12,646 nucleotides of DNA from DSQQ01 sp964443075 (GTDB lineage: Bacteria > Chloroflexota > Anaerolineae > 4572-78 > J111): positions 1 to 12,646 of the forward strand of contig CAYUCB010000212.1 in assembly GCA_964443075.1 (NCBI GenBank). Reading direction: 5' to 3'. The translations under genes were made by a program, and so were the position numbers. Position 1 is the stretch's first letter. Each line of letters starts with the position of its first letter. The notes under the pieces are model-generated. The model did no database searches. It was not told where the DNA came from and saw only the letters and a list, made by a program, of their open reading frames with translations. Shown here one piece after another: positions 5,740-12,646 of this stretch.

Positions 5740-7605
5740 TTAACCCCAGATAAGCGGCACCAGTATCAGGCTAACCACCATGAAGAGTAAAACCAGCAGC
5801 GCCCCCACCTTAGCAAAATCGTTAAAGCGATAGTTGCCGGGGGCCAGCACCAACGTGTTGACCGGCGAGGCAAAGGGAGTTAAAAAGGCCGCCGAAGCCC
5901 CGACCACGACCATCATCATCATTGCCTGGGGTGATATGCCCAGGCTGAGGGCTGCATTAAGGGCAATGGGCGCGACCAGCACCACCGTGGCGGTGTTGCT
6001 GATAACCTGGCTAAACGCGGCCGTTAGCAAAAAAATACCGGCCAGCATCGCCATTGGCCCAATGGCCCCGAACGTCTGCACCATCAAATCGGCGATGTAT
6101 TGAGCGCCGCCGGTTACTTCCAGGGCGATGCTCATGGGAATCATAGCCGCCAGCAGCACCACGCTGCTCCAATTGATGGCCCGGTAAGCCTCGGCGGTCG
6201 AGAGACAGCCGCCCAGCACCATCATCAAGGCAGCGATGAGGGTGGCGGTTACGGCCGGGGTCACATCAAAGAGCATTAAGCCAATCATCAGCAGCAGGGC
6301 CGCCCCGGCGATGACTGAACGGGCGTTTAGCCGGGTCATCTGGCGGGCCATGGTTTCCGGGCTGCCCATCACTACAAAATTTTGGCTTTCATTTCTCAAG
6401 CGGACAATATCGGTCCAGTCCCCCCGCACCAATAAGGCATCACCCAATTGCAATTGGGTTGAGGCCAGCGGCATAGTGAGGTTATTACGCCAGATGCCTA
6501 TCACTTGCACCCGAAATTTCTCAGCAATTTGGGCCTCGGTCATGGTTTGCCCCAGGTAGATTGAGCGCGGCGCGGGCAGGATAACGGCCAACCCTACCTC
6601 TTGAGATAACAAGGTTTGGTTCAGGTCATCGGTTTCGCTTTCTGGCGGCTGTAAGCCCAGGTTAAAATGAATGGCGGCCCGCTGCACCGCCTCCGGCGAC
6701 CCCTGCACCAGGAGCATATCGTTGGCTTGGAATTGGGTATTGGCAGCGGGCAGCGGCGACTCTGGGCTGCTCTTAAATTCGGCCACAAATTCACGCAGCC
6801 GCCGGCGGGTCGAGCCGGTTTCTAACTGCTTCAGGCTTAAGACCGATACCTCAAAATCGCGCCTTAGCCCGCTTTGGGCCAGGGTTTGCCCCACCAGGCT
6901 GGAATCCTGGCGCACTCGCAGCCAGAACAGGTTGTCGGATAAGGCAAAAGCGTCGGTCGCTTCCCCTAAAGCAGCCGCCATATCAAACGGATGTTCATCG
7001 GGGGTATGAGCCGGCAGCCAACGCTGCCCGATGGTGAGCATATAAATCAACAGCAGCAGTACCAACGGCAGGCCAATCAGGGCAAATTCAAAAAAACCAA
7101 ACGGAGGCAGTCCGGCGTTGGTGAGCGTTTCATTAGCAATAATGTTGGTCGGCGAGGCGATGAGGGTGAGCAGGCCACCGGCGCTGGCCGCAAAAGCCAG
7201 CGGAATGAGCAGTTTGGACGGGACGCTTTTGATGCGCCAGGCCATGCTCACCGTGGCCGGCAGCAGCGTGGCCACCGTGCCGGTGTTACTCATAAAGGCC
7301 GATAGCAGGGCCGTGCCGGACATCAACACTGCCAGCAGGCGGGTTTGGGTAGAACCGGCCAATTGCATAAAGAGATCGGCCAGCCAGGCGGTGATGCCTG
7401 TGCGCGAGAGGCCCTCGCCCACCACAAACAGGCCGGCAATCATGATGACGCTGGAGTCAGAAAAGCCGGAGAGAGCCTGCTGGGTGGTCAGCGTGCCGGT
7501 GAGCAGCAGAGCCAGCAGCGAAAGCAAAGCCACCACATCGGCCGGGATTTTGTTCCAGACAAACAGGGCAATGGTGATAGCTAAGATGATGAAGGTTAGG
7601 ATCAT
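5740..7605 (-). CDS. SLC13/DASS-type anion:cation symporter with two RCK_C (TrkA-C) domains
   Basis: A 621-residue carrier predicted to move an anion (sulfate, dicarboxylate or similar) with a coupling cation across the cytoplasmic membrane. The N-terminal ~210 residues hold hydrophobic helices with the family SNT motif in FMSNTGTVATLLP (106-108) and SPTN at 151-154. The inverted-repeat half (~435-621) repeats this with ISNTATVVLVAP (536-538) and SPVNT (580 onward), so both ion/substrate hairpins are intact. Between them (~225-415) lie two RCK_C-like cytosolic domains, each with a SSLVGQTL/ or IYLGQTM-type entry and a DMLLVQG/ or DALLVRG-type exit. In this subfamily they are thought to sense a ligand or nucleotide. 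The substrate cannot be read from sequence. No clear ribosome binding site precedes the ATG. The gene stands alone, 22 bp from the MITE-like copy at 5584-5717. Confidence 0.9.
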   Translation of the reverse strand: MILTFIILAITIALFVWNKIPADVVALLSLLALLLTGTLTTQQALSGFSDSSVIMIAGLFVVGEGLSRTGITAWLADLFMQLAGSTQTRLLAVLMSGTALLSAFMSNTGTVATLLPATVSMAWRIKSVPSKLLIPLAFAASAGGLLTLIASPTNIIANETLTNAGLPPFGFFEFALIGLPLVLLLLIYMLTIGQRWLPAHTPDEHPFDMAAALGEATDAFALSDNLFWLRVRQDSSLVGQTLAQSGLRRDFEVSVLSLKQLETGSTRRRLREFVAEFKSSPESPLPAANTQFQANDMLLVQGSPEAVQRAAIHFNLGLQPPESETDDLNQTLLSQEVGLAVILPAPRSIYLGQTMTEAQIAEKFRVQVIGIWRNNLTMPLASTQLQLGDALLVRGDWTDIVRLRNESQNFVVMGSPETMARQMTRLNARSVIAGAALLLMIGLMLFDVTPAVTATLIAALMMVLGGCLSTAEAYRAINWSSVVLLAAMIPMSIALEVTGGAQYIADLMVQTFGAIGPMAMLAGIFLLTAAFSQVISNTATVVLVAPIALNAALSLGISPQAMMMMVVVGASAAFLTPFASPVNTLVLAPGNYRFNDFAKVGALLVLLFMVVSLILVPLIWG

Positions 7606-7622
7606 AAACGCTTACAAAAAAC

Positions 7623-7817
7623 GCAATACCGCAAAAGTCGGCAGGTTGGATTCCTTACGCAACTCCATTGCACGAGGCTGAAGCCATCGTGCTAAGAGAG
7701 CGAAGCCCTAACGGGCTGTCAGGAAGCATTTTAGGGACTTTTAAGTCCCTTTGCTCTTTTAGCCCGACAGCTTTAGCTTCGGGCATTAAGGCGTACTGCC
7801 GACTTTTGCGCTACTGC
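7623..7817. repeat. Nested palindromic repeat: outer inverted repeat enclosing a GAGGCTGAAGCC-type element
   Basis: The outer arms CGCAAAAGTCGGCAG (7630-7644) and CTGCCGACTTTTGCG (7796-7810) are perfect, and complementarity continues imperfectly to about 7623 and 7817. Inside lies a 49-bp unit (7670-7718) that recurs at 12021-12069 with two substitutions, paired with an imperfect complement around 7765-7784. At the centre is a perfect hairpin, AGGGACTT/AAGTCCCT (7733-7740 and 7742-7749). The arrangement suggests one repeat inserted in another. This and the repeats up to 8112 occupy the 536-bp stretch between the carrier start and the zinc-protein stop, in which I see no gene. Confidence 0.7.
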
Positions 7818-7980
7818 CAAAACCCCTTTTCCTGGCTTCTGGTTAGCTTTAACCCCACACACGACAGGGACTAATCACAATAATACAGGTATTTTTCAAA
7901 AGCATCAAACCGCGCTGTAGGTCAAAAGCAGTTACCGGTTCGGCCCTGTTCAGTTGAGGCTTCTCCCTCAGGTCATTTTG

Positions 7981-8051
7981 AACCGCAGAGGACACCAAGA
8001 ACGCTGAGAATTTAATAAAAACCTTTGCGGATTCTGCGTTCTTTGCGGTTA
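7981..8051. repeat. 71-bp imperfect palindrome (AACCGC...GCGGTT)
   Basis: AACCGC (7981-7986) pairs with GCGGTT (8045-8050), and AAGAACGC (7997-8004) with GCGTTCTT (8036-8043), around an AT-rich centre. The left arm carries about ten extra bases. The word content (CGCAGAGGACACCAAGAACGC and CTTTGCGGTTA) resembles a repeat family I recall from many bacterial genomes. No coding capacity is seen. Confidence 0.6.
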
Positions 8052-8088
8052 AATCTCTTTAATCTTTCATAGGTCGCAAAAAACCATT

Positions 8089-8112
8089 ACGTTTTACGCT
8101 TCACGTTTTACG
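8089..8112 (+). repeat. Short direct repeat ACGTTTTACG x2
   Basis: ACGTTTTACG occurs at 8089-8098 and again at 8103-8112, separated by CTTC. It lies about 30 bp beyond the stop codon of the minus-strand zinc-protein gene. No function is apparent. Confidence 0.6.
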
Positions 8113-8141
8113 GCTTTGGAACAGCCGGCCTGTCACCCCGC

Positions 8142-9992
8142 CTATCGCCGCCGAAATAGCTGTCCCCGGTCAAAAGCGGCCTGGGCCGCCGCCAGCGCCT
8201 CGGTTTGTTTCCAGGGGCCGCGCAGCAGCAGCCGCCGCTCCGGGCGAGGCAGGTTGTTTAAGATCTGGTAATAGCTCACCCGCCCGCTGGCAACCTCATA
8301 CTCCTGGCGGAGAGCGTTGATTTCGGCCTGCAACTGCGCCTCAATCCGCTCAACCGATTCGGGCCGCTTCAACACCTGAAAAGAAGGACACCTGGCCCCT
8401 TTTTCACATCGGCACCAAACCGCCAGCCCCTCCGCAGTCAGTTCCCAGGTGCGGGTAGCCACTTCGCGGCCGGCGGCAACCACATAGGCCGTCACGATGG
8501 GCTGTAAGGTTTCGATAATTACCTCAATTTTTTGGCCGGTCACTTTGGGAGGCGGCGCGGGGCGGCGGGTTGACCCGGTTTTGGGGGCCGGTTTGGCTTT
8601 AGCTTTAGCGGTGGCTTTCTTTTCGGTTTTCTTTTCCGTTTTGGCCGGGGCAGGAGCCGCTTCAACCGGCGGGGGCGGCGGCGCGAGTTGAGGCGGCGGC
8701 GTCACCTGGCGCAGGGGTTGCCCCTCGGCGGCGTGGCACAAGCCGATATGCTCCTGGCAGGTCTCCCGGCCGCAGGTGGCGCACCGGTTGAGACTGCGCA
8801 CGCACACCGGCCGGTCGCACACCACGCAGCTTTTAACCGAGTCGCCGCATTTTTGGCAATAGGCCCGCTTGCAATCCACGCACTGGGGGGCCAGACACGC
8901 TTTGTGGGCCAGATGGCCGTTGGCGCACACAAACAATTCATAACCCGGTTGGCCGCAGGCATCGCACACCAGCGGCTCAAGCCGGTGCAGCAGCGGGTCC
9001 CAGGTAACGCTGCGGGTTAGGCTGGTGTGCCGGTTTTCAATTTGTACCGGCAGGGTAATTTTGGGCTGGCTGATGACCGCCAGGTTGATTAATTCCAGGG
9101 TTAGGCTCAGTTCATACTTGGCCTGGGCGTCGAGCAGTTTGTTCTGGCGTTCGACCTGCACGGCGGTCAACTTGTCGGCCAGGGCCGGGCGGCGATCCTC
9201 GGCGGCCCGGTTGAGGCGGCGTTCCAGGTCGGTTTGCAAATCGGCGTAATATTGCTCCAGGCGGGCCTGGTCCAGCTCCAGGTGACGCTGCGCCCGGTGG
9301 CGAAAATTATCCACCGCCCCGGCCAATTCGCGGGCGGCCCCGGTTTTGGCCCGCTCTAACAACTCGGTCAACACCGCCAGCGAGAGCGGCCCGGCCGCCG
9401 CCGCCGCCGGTGAGGGGGGCGGTGTCCAGGCCAGCGGCGCGGTGGGCAGTGACGACGGGCCGGGTTCCGCCGGAATCAAGGGGGTGGCCCGACTCAGTTC
9501 GGCCTGATTGGGCACCGCGTAGCCCCCCTGAGCGTGCATCAAGACCGTCACCAGCCGTTCCTGTTTTTCATCGGTTACCAGGCTGGCCTTAAAATTAAAG
9601 CGGACATAATGATTAAGGGTTATCTGCTCGGCGGTTTGGGGGATGGCTTGCAGCCGGGCATTGCCCAGCAAAATAGTGGTGGCGGCCAACTCGGCCAGCC
9701 CCCGTTTTTCCAGCCGCACTTCGGGCACGGAGAGATGGCCCCAGACCGGTCGGCGGCGCACCTCGGTGATGATGCGCTCAATCAGGGGGTGGCCGTAATT
9801 CAGCCGGGTGATGTCCGCCGCCTCAATGGGGCCGGCCAGGTCGTCGAAGGCCAGCTTTTGATAAGCCTCTACCCCCAGCCGGGCGGCCAGTTCGTCGGGC
9901 CAGAGGGCCGCATAGACGCCGTAAGCGGGCGGCTCAACCAGCCCGCCCATCTCGCGGCAAAAGTTTAAGACAAAATCTTCCAGGTCGCTCAT
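8142..9992 (-). CDS. Helicase-coupled protein: RapA-C-like segment, coiled coil, Cys-rich zinc module, basic linker
   Basis: A 616-residue soluble protein whose ATG overlaps the helicase stop (ATGA), so the two are translationally coupled. Residues ~1-175 include LNYGHPLIERII (64-75) and a following helix-strand region that resembles the C-terminal part of RapA/HepA, where a HPLV-type motif occurs. Residues ~205-300 form a charged coiled coil. Residues 341-420 are a zinc module with about fifteen Cys and four His: CDAC at 343, CANGHLAHKAC at 356-366, then CVDC, CQKC, CVVC, CATC and CQEH. This should bind several zinc ions in treble-clef or ribbon folds. Residues 431-485 are a Pro-rich, then Lys/Ala-rich basic linker like histone-H1 tails, probably contacting nucleic acid. 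The C-terminal domain (~487-616) has CRCEKGARC (527-535). The protein is probably an accessory or targeting subunit of the helicase. The family name is unknown to me. Confidence 0.82.
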   Translation of the reverse strand: MSDLEDFVLNFCREMGGLVEPPAYGVYAALWPDELAARLGVEAYQKLAFDDLAGPIEAADITRLNYGHPLIERIITEVRRRPVWGHLSVPEVRLEKRGLAELAATTILLGNARLQAIPQTAEQITLNHYVRFNFKASLVTDEKQERLVTVLMHAQGGYAVPNQAELSRATPLIPAEPGPSSLPTAPLAWTPPPSPAAAAAGPLSLAVLTELLERAKTGAARELAGAVDNFRHRAQRHLELDQARLEQYYADLQTDLERRLNRAAEDRRPALADKLTAVQVERQNKLLDAQAKYELSLTLELINLAVISQPKITLPVQIENRHTSLTRSVTWDPLLHRLEPLVCDACGQPGYELFVCANGHLAHKACLAPQCVDCKRAYCQKCGDSVKSCVVCDRPVCVRSLNRCATCGRETCQEHIGLCHAAEGQPLRQVTPPPQLAPPPPPVEAAPAPAKTEKKTEKKATAKAKAKPAPKTGSTRRPAPPPKVTGQKIEVIIETLQPIVTAYVVAAGREVATRTWELTAEGLAVWCRCEKGARCPSFQVLKRPESVERIEAQLQAEINALRQEYEVASGRVSYYQILNNLPRPERRLLLRGPWKQTEALAAAQAAFDRGQLFRRR

Positions 9993-11812
9993 TCGGCGCT
10001 AAAATCCTCCCCAAATAAAGCTTCGTCGTATTCGTGGGCCTGCTGGTAAGCGGCCCGGGCCTCGGCCAACGCCTGGCCTAACTGCTCAAAGCCGGCGGCC
10101 ACGTCGCTTTCGCTTTGGGCGCTCAACCAGATATCGGTAATCAAATCCTCAAAGTCGCGCTCATCAGCCAACTGCCCCAAAATCATATCCATCTCGCCGA
10201 TGACCAGCTCAAACATATTCAACTTGCGGTCCAGGATGTCCAGAATGTAATCCTCCACCGTATTTTCAGCCGAGAGGTTGTAAATGTCCACCTCGTGGCT
10301 TTGGCCGATGCGGTGGATGCGGCCTATCCGCTGCTCGATGCGCATCGGGTTCCAGGGCAGGTCAAAATTTATCATGGTATGGCAAAATTGCAGGTTGCGC
10401 CCCTCTCCGGCGGCTTCGGTGGAGAGCAGCACCACGCCTTCGGCCTCAAAGCGGTGAATCACGGCGTCTTTATCGGCGGTGGAGAGGCCGCCGTGATAAA
10501 GCTGGCAGGGAATCTGGCCGGCCTGTAAGCGCTCGGCCAGTTTATCCAGGGTGCGTTGAAAATGGGTAAAGATGAGGATTTTCCGTTGACCGCCGCCCTT
10601 GACCATCGGCTCTAACAGCCGGGCGAGGGTGTCGGCCTTGCTCCAGGTGGTGATGCCGTGAGCGGTGGCGGCCAGGGCCAGTAGGTGGTCGCGCCGGGCG
10701 GGGTCGTGGCTTTGGGCAGCCAGGCGGCGCAGGGTTGGTTCGACCGCCCAGGGGCTGCTGCCCAACTCGCGCTGGAGGGTTTGCAGGGTGAATTTGTGGG
10801 TCGAGCTGAGGCGCGGTTTGGTTGAAGCGGCAGCGGCTTCGCCTTCAGCGGGCGGTTCGGGCGCAGCGGTCTCAGCCTGGCTGAACTCGCCCCGGATAAA
10901 GGTGGTCACAGCCTGATAGAGGCTCTGTTCCTCCGGGCTGAGGGGCAGGCGCAGGGTGTGGGCGCGGCGGGGCGGCAGGGTGATGCTGACCTGGCTGCGG
11001 GTGTGGCGCACCATGGTATCGGCCAGTAGTTCGCGCAGGCGGCCCCGATTTTTGGGCAGGCGCGGGTCGCCCTGGGCCACAAATTGCCGCCGAAATTGGC
11101 GCGGCGTTTCCAGTTGGCCCGGTTTGAGCAGGGTAATCAGGTTGTACAGTTCGTCCAGGTCGTTTTGCACCGGGGTGGCGGTGAGCAGCAAAATATATTT
11201 GCGCTGGAGTTCGTTGACCAGTTTCCACGACACGCTGGCCCGATTCTTCAGGTGGTGGGCTTCGTCCACAATCAGCAAATCGTAAGGAATTTGGAGCAAC
11301 TGCTGGCGGTGCTGGGCCTGCCGGGCCAGGGCCAGCGAGGCCACCACGTGGGGAAATTCGGCCCAGGCTTGCGCCCCCAGCGCCTTAAATTCCGGGTCGG
11401 CGTTGGTGACAAAGTCGGTCAGGCCGAATTTGGCGATAAGCTCTTCGCGCCACTGTTCTACCAGGGCCGGCGGGGTGAGGATGAGGGTGCGGCTGACCAT
11501 TTGCCGTTGCAGATATTCTTTCAGCACCAGCCCGGCCTCGATGGTTTTGCCCAGGCCCACCTCATCGCACAGCAGTCCCCGCCCCCGAAAGCGGCGCAGG
11601 GCCACCTGAGCCGCCCGAATCTGGTAATCAAAAGGCTTGAACTCCAGCCGCTCCAGGCAGATCAGTTCATCGAAGCCGGCCACCAGTAATAACCGTTCGG
11701 CCAGCAGTTGCAGCCCCACCAGGGTCGGGCTGGCGGGCGGCGCGGTGGCTACCGCGGTTAAGAGGCGCTCAAAGCCGGGGGCCAGGCGCACCTCAGCGAG
11801 GGAAGTTGTCAT
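9989..11812 (-). CDS. SNF2-family ATPase, RapA/HepA-like, first gene of a two-gene operon
   Basis: A 607-residue superfamily 2 ATPase that would translocate on DNA using ATP. The motifs are complete: FDYQ (61-64) before motif I, Walker A DEVGLGKT (83-90) followed by the RapA/HepA-typical IEAG, motif II DEAH (183-186), motif III TAT (211-213), and motif VI RIGRIHRIGQ (495-504). DLPWNPMRIEQRIGR (484-498) is diagnostic of the SNF2 group. It lacks the Tudor-like N-terminus and long C-terminal region of enterobacterial RapA (about 970 residues). Residues 308-340 form an Ala/Glu/Pro-rich insert. The start ATG has AAAAGGAT about 9 nt upstream. The stop overlaps the next ATG. Roles in recycling stalled RNA polymerase, genome maintenance or anti-phage defence are all compatible; no methylase, PLD or phage gene adjoins to decide. 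Confidence 0.9.
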   Translation of the reverse strand: MTTSLAEVRLAPGFERLLTAVATAPPASPTLVGLQLLAERLLLVAGFDELICLERLEFKPFDYQIRAAQVALRRFRGRGLLCDEVGLGKTIEAGLVLKEYLQRQMVSRTLILTPPALVEQWREELIAKFGLTDFVTNADPEFKALGAQAWAEFPHVVASLALARQAQHRQQLLQIPYDLLIVDEAHHLKNRASVSWKLVNELQRKYILLLTATPVQNDLDELYNLITLLKPGQLETPRQFRRQFVAQGDPRLPKNRGRLRELLADTMVRHTRSQVSITLPPRRAHTLRLPLSPEEQSLYQAVTTFIRGEFSQAETAAPEPPAEGEAAAASTKPRLSSTHKFTLQTLQRELGSSPWAVEPTLRRLAAQSHDPARRDHLLALAATAHGITTWSKADTLARLLEPMVKGGGQRKILIFTHFQRTLDKLAERLQAGQIPCQLYHGGLSTADKDAVIHRFEAEGVVLLSTEAAGEGRNLQFCHTMINFDLPWNPMRIEQRIGRIHRIGQSHEVDIYNLSAENTVEDYILDILDRKLNMFELVIGEMDMILGQLADERDFEDLITDIWLSAQSESDVAAGFEQLGQALAEARAAYQQAHEYDEALFGEDFSAE

Positions 11813-11856
11813 GGGTGGTTATCCTTTTACTGTATCATCTCAATAACTTGGGGTAA

Positions 11857-11912
11857 AAGCATCCTTCGACAGGCTCAGGATGCTTTACAATAGCTCAGGA
11901 TGCTTTACAATA
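11857..11912. repeat. Perfect 20-bp tandem duplication beside a REP-like hairpin
   Basis: GCTCAGGATGCTTTACAATA occurs at 11873-11892 and again, identically and head to tail, at 11893-11912. AAGCATCC (11857-11864) is complementary to GGATGCTT within the repeat, so a hairpin can form around CTTCGACAGGCTCAGG. That segment resembles a palindrome common in bacterial intergenic DNA. It lies 45-100 bp upstream of the helicase start, inside its likely promoter region. Confidence 0.85.
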
Positions 11913-12020
11913 GGCACACTGACGCGAAGCGTGTCGAAGTGGCCAATCCCCGGTTTTTTGAAAAGATACCTTTTACTCTATTTATGGGTTCGTATAAACC
12001 TCGGCCAAATCCGGCTTTTA

Positions 12021-12123
12021 GCACGAGGCTGAAGCCATCGTGCTGAGAGAGCGAAGCCCTGACGGGCTGAAATTTAGCTCGCCAGAGCTTTGCCCCGCCA
12101 GCGAGAGCGACGGCTTTAGCCTC
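12021..12123. repeat. GAGGCTGAAGCC-type palindromic element, second copy
   Basis: The first 49 bp (12021-12069) match 7670-7718 with two A/G differences. GAGGCTGAAGCC (12025-12036) pairs with GGCTTTAGCCTC (12112-12123) with a single G/T mismatch, giving a ~100-bp palindromic element. The middle parts of the two copies differ completely, so the shared left arm is the conserved unit. Confidence 0.75.
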
Positions 12124-12308
12124 GCTCATAGGCCCGGTTATCAGGCTTGCATAGCAACCCCATAGATAGAGTCCTCTTGGAAAATATAGACCGGGGAGAG
12201 CGCCTCACCTCCCCTCACCCCTTCCCGCTTCCGGGACGCCCGAAGGGGCGCGGGTGCGCCGAAGGGCGGGGGGGACGGCTGACCGCCGACCGCCGTTAAA
12301 CTATGTCC

Positions 12309-12341
12309 AGAAACCCGTTTTCTTGGAGAAAACGGGTTTCT
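12309..12341. repeat. Perfect hairpin AGAAACCCGTTTTC / GAAAACGGGTTTCT
   Basis: Perfect 14-bp arms (12309-12322 and 12328-12341) around the loop TTGGA, with a further CCGGGTTTCT just after. There is no gene nearby to terminate: the helicase operon reads leftward away from this point. A REP-like dispersed repeat is more likely than a terminator. Confidence 0.75.
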
Positions 12342-12367
12342 CCGGGTTTCTCTCATTTGATACCGCT

Positions 12368-12457
12368 GTCGGGGCGAAGCCGGTTGGAACAACGCCAGAA
12401 TATCTCTCCAATCGGCCTCGCCCCGACGATGTCCGCGCGGCGATAAATTCGCCGCGC
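12368..12457. repeat. Two consecutive GC-rich palindromes
   Basis: GTCGGGGCGAAGCCGGTTGG and its following A (12368-12388) pair with 12407-12427 with two mismatches in 21. Immediately after, GCGCGGCGA (12435-12443) pairs perfectly with TCGCCGCGC (12449-12457) around TAAAT. Both look like REP-type units; no ORF of note overlaps them. Confidence 0.75.
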
Positions 12458-12501
12458 TAGTGAACTGCGCCCCAGGGGGCTAAAGGGTTTGTAAGCGGTC
12501 A

Positions 12502-12578
12502 GGTAGCATCCTGAGTAGCGCGGAACTCGTCCTGAGCGAAGTCGAAGGGCGGAGCTTCGACCTACTCAGGATGCTACC
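12502..12578. repeat. 77-bp palindrome with perfect 17-bp arms
   Basis: GGTAGCATCCTGAGTAG (12502-12518) and CTACTCAGGATGCTACC (12562-12578) are exact complements. The inner hairpin is GTCGAAG (12541-12547) with CTTCGAC (12555-12561). The arm word CAGGATGCT also occurs in the 20-bp tandem repeat at 11873-11912, suggesting related repeats. Confidence 0.8.
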
Positions 12579-12646
12579 CCTGAGCAGTTACGAGCGCAGG
12601 CTATTTGGTCTGGCTAAAGAACACGGATTGGCGGAATTGAACGGAT

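Larger units (their letters stand above)
11813..12646. other. Gene-free 834-bp stretch built from palindromic repeats
   Basis: No ORF with coding character, ribosome binding site or recognisable family is present on either strand. The stretch contains the helicase leader followed by at least six palindromic or tandem elements, listed separately. The remainder (about 12135-12300 and 12580-12646) is GC-rich or repeat-like without a feature I can name. The right end runs out of the window. Confidence 0.7.

Noticed and set aside
7118..7681. 187-aa plus-strand ORF opposite the SLC13 gene
   Set aside because: It lies antisense to well-conserved carrier motifs (SNT, SPTN) and has a composition typical of a shadow frame.
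7668..7874. 68-aa ORF in the gap after the carrier gene
   Set aside because: It consists largely of the repeated palindromic element at 7670-7784, so it is not a gene.
7981..8112. CRISPR-like repeat array
   Set aside because: The repeats are palindromic or just two short direct copies; there are no regularly spaced repeats with unique spacers.
9989..11812. DISARM or type I restriction helicase
   Set aside because: No methyltransferase, DUF1998, PLD or specificity gene adjoins it, and the motif set is RapA/SNF2 rather than HsdR.
11905..12129. 74-aa minus-strand ORF upstream of the helicase
   Set aside because: Its 5' part overlaps the GAGGCTGAAGCC-type repeat and it has no recognisable domain.
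12309..12341. Rho-independent terminator
   Set aside because: No gene reads into it from either side within the window and no T run follows the stem.
12141..12460. 83-aa and 68-aa ORFs in the right-hand gene-free region
   Set aside because: Both run through palindromic repeats and have no ribosome binding site or protein-like composition.

Overview
The window looks like bacterial chromosome, most likely Chloroflexota (class Anaerolineae or a relative). This is an inference from gene content (an SLC13 carrier with RCK domains, a RapA-like helicase paired with a zinc protein, a hypothetical family I associate with Chloroflexi), from low-complexity Pro/Ala-rich protein segments, and from intergenic DNA packed with short palindromic repeats. 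There is no rRNA, tRNA, CRISPR array, phage gene or transposase that I can recognise.

Layout. Positions 1-285 hold the 3' end of a proline-rich protein. It is followed on the same strand by a bis-heme ferric-reductase-like membrane protein (340-1140) and a 75-bp palindrome. A second plus-strand unit (1317-3865) encodes a membrane-anchored GAF histidine kinase of the NarL/DesK type, translationally coupled to a small polytopic membrane protein. The kinase has an awkward 5' end: a good ribosome binding site, no usable in-frame start behind it, and a run of ten C.

From 3866 onward all genes are on the minus strand. Two hypothetical genes (5544-4193) are bracketed by two inverted copies of a 134-bp MITE-like element (about 96% identical). 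A different 161-bp element abuts the left copy. Next comes an SLC13-type carrier (7605-5740), then a 536-bp gene-free stretch with nested palindromes, then a two-gene operon (11812-8142). That operon encodes a RapA/HepA-like SNF2 ATPase and a protein combining a RapA-C-like segment, a coiled coil, a cysteine-rich zinc module and a basic tail. The last 834 bp is gene-free and holds at least six unrelated palindromic or tandem repeats.

The best candidate for an undescribed system is the helicase plus zinc-protein operon, which looks like a RapA-type machine split over two coupled genes. The second is the MITE-bracketed gene pair, one member of which carries what looks like a catalytically dead DUF559/Vsr-like nuclease fold. 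Nothing was searched against a database; family names come from motif recognition.
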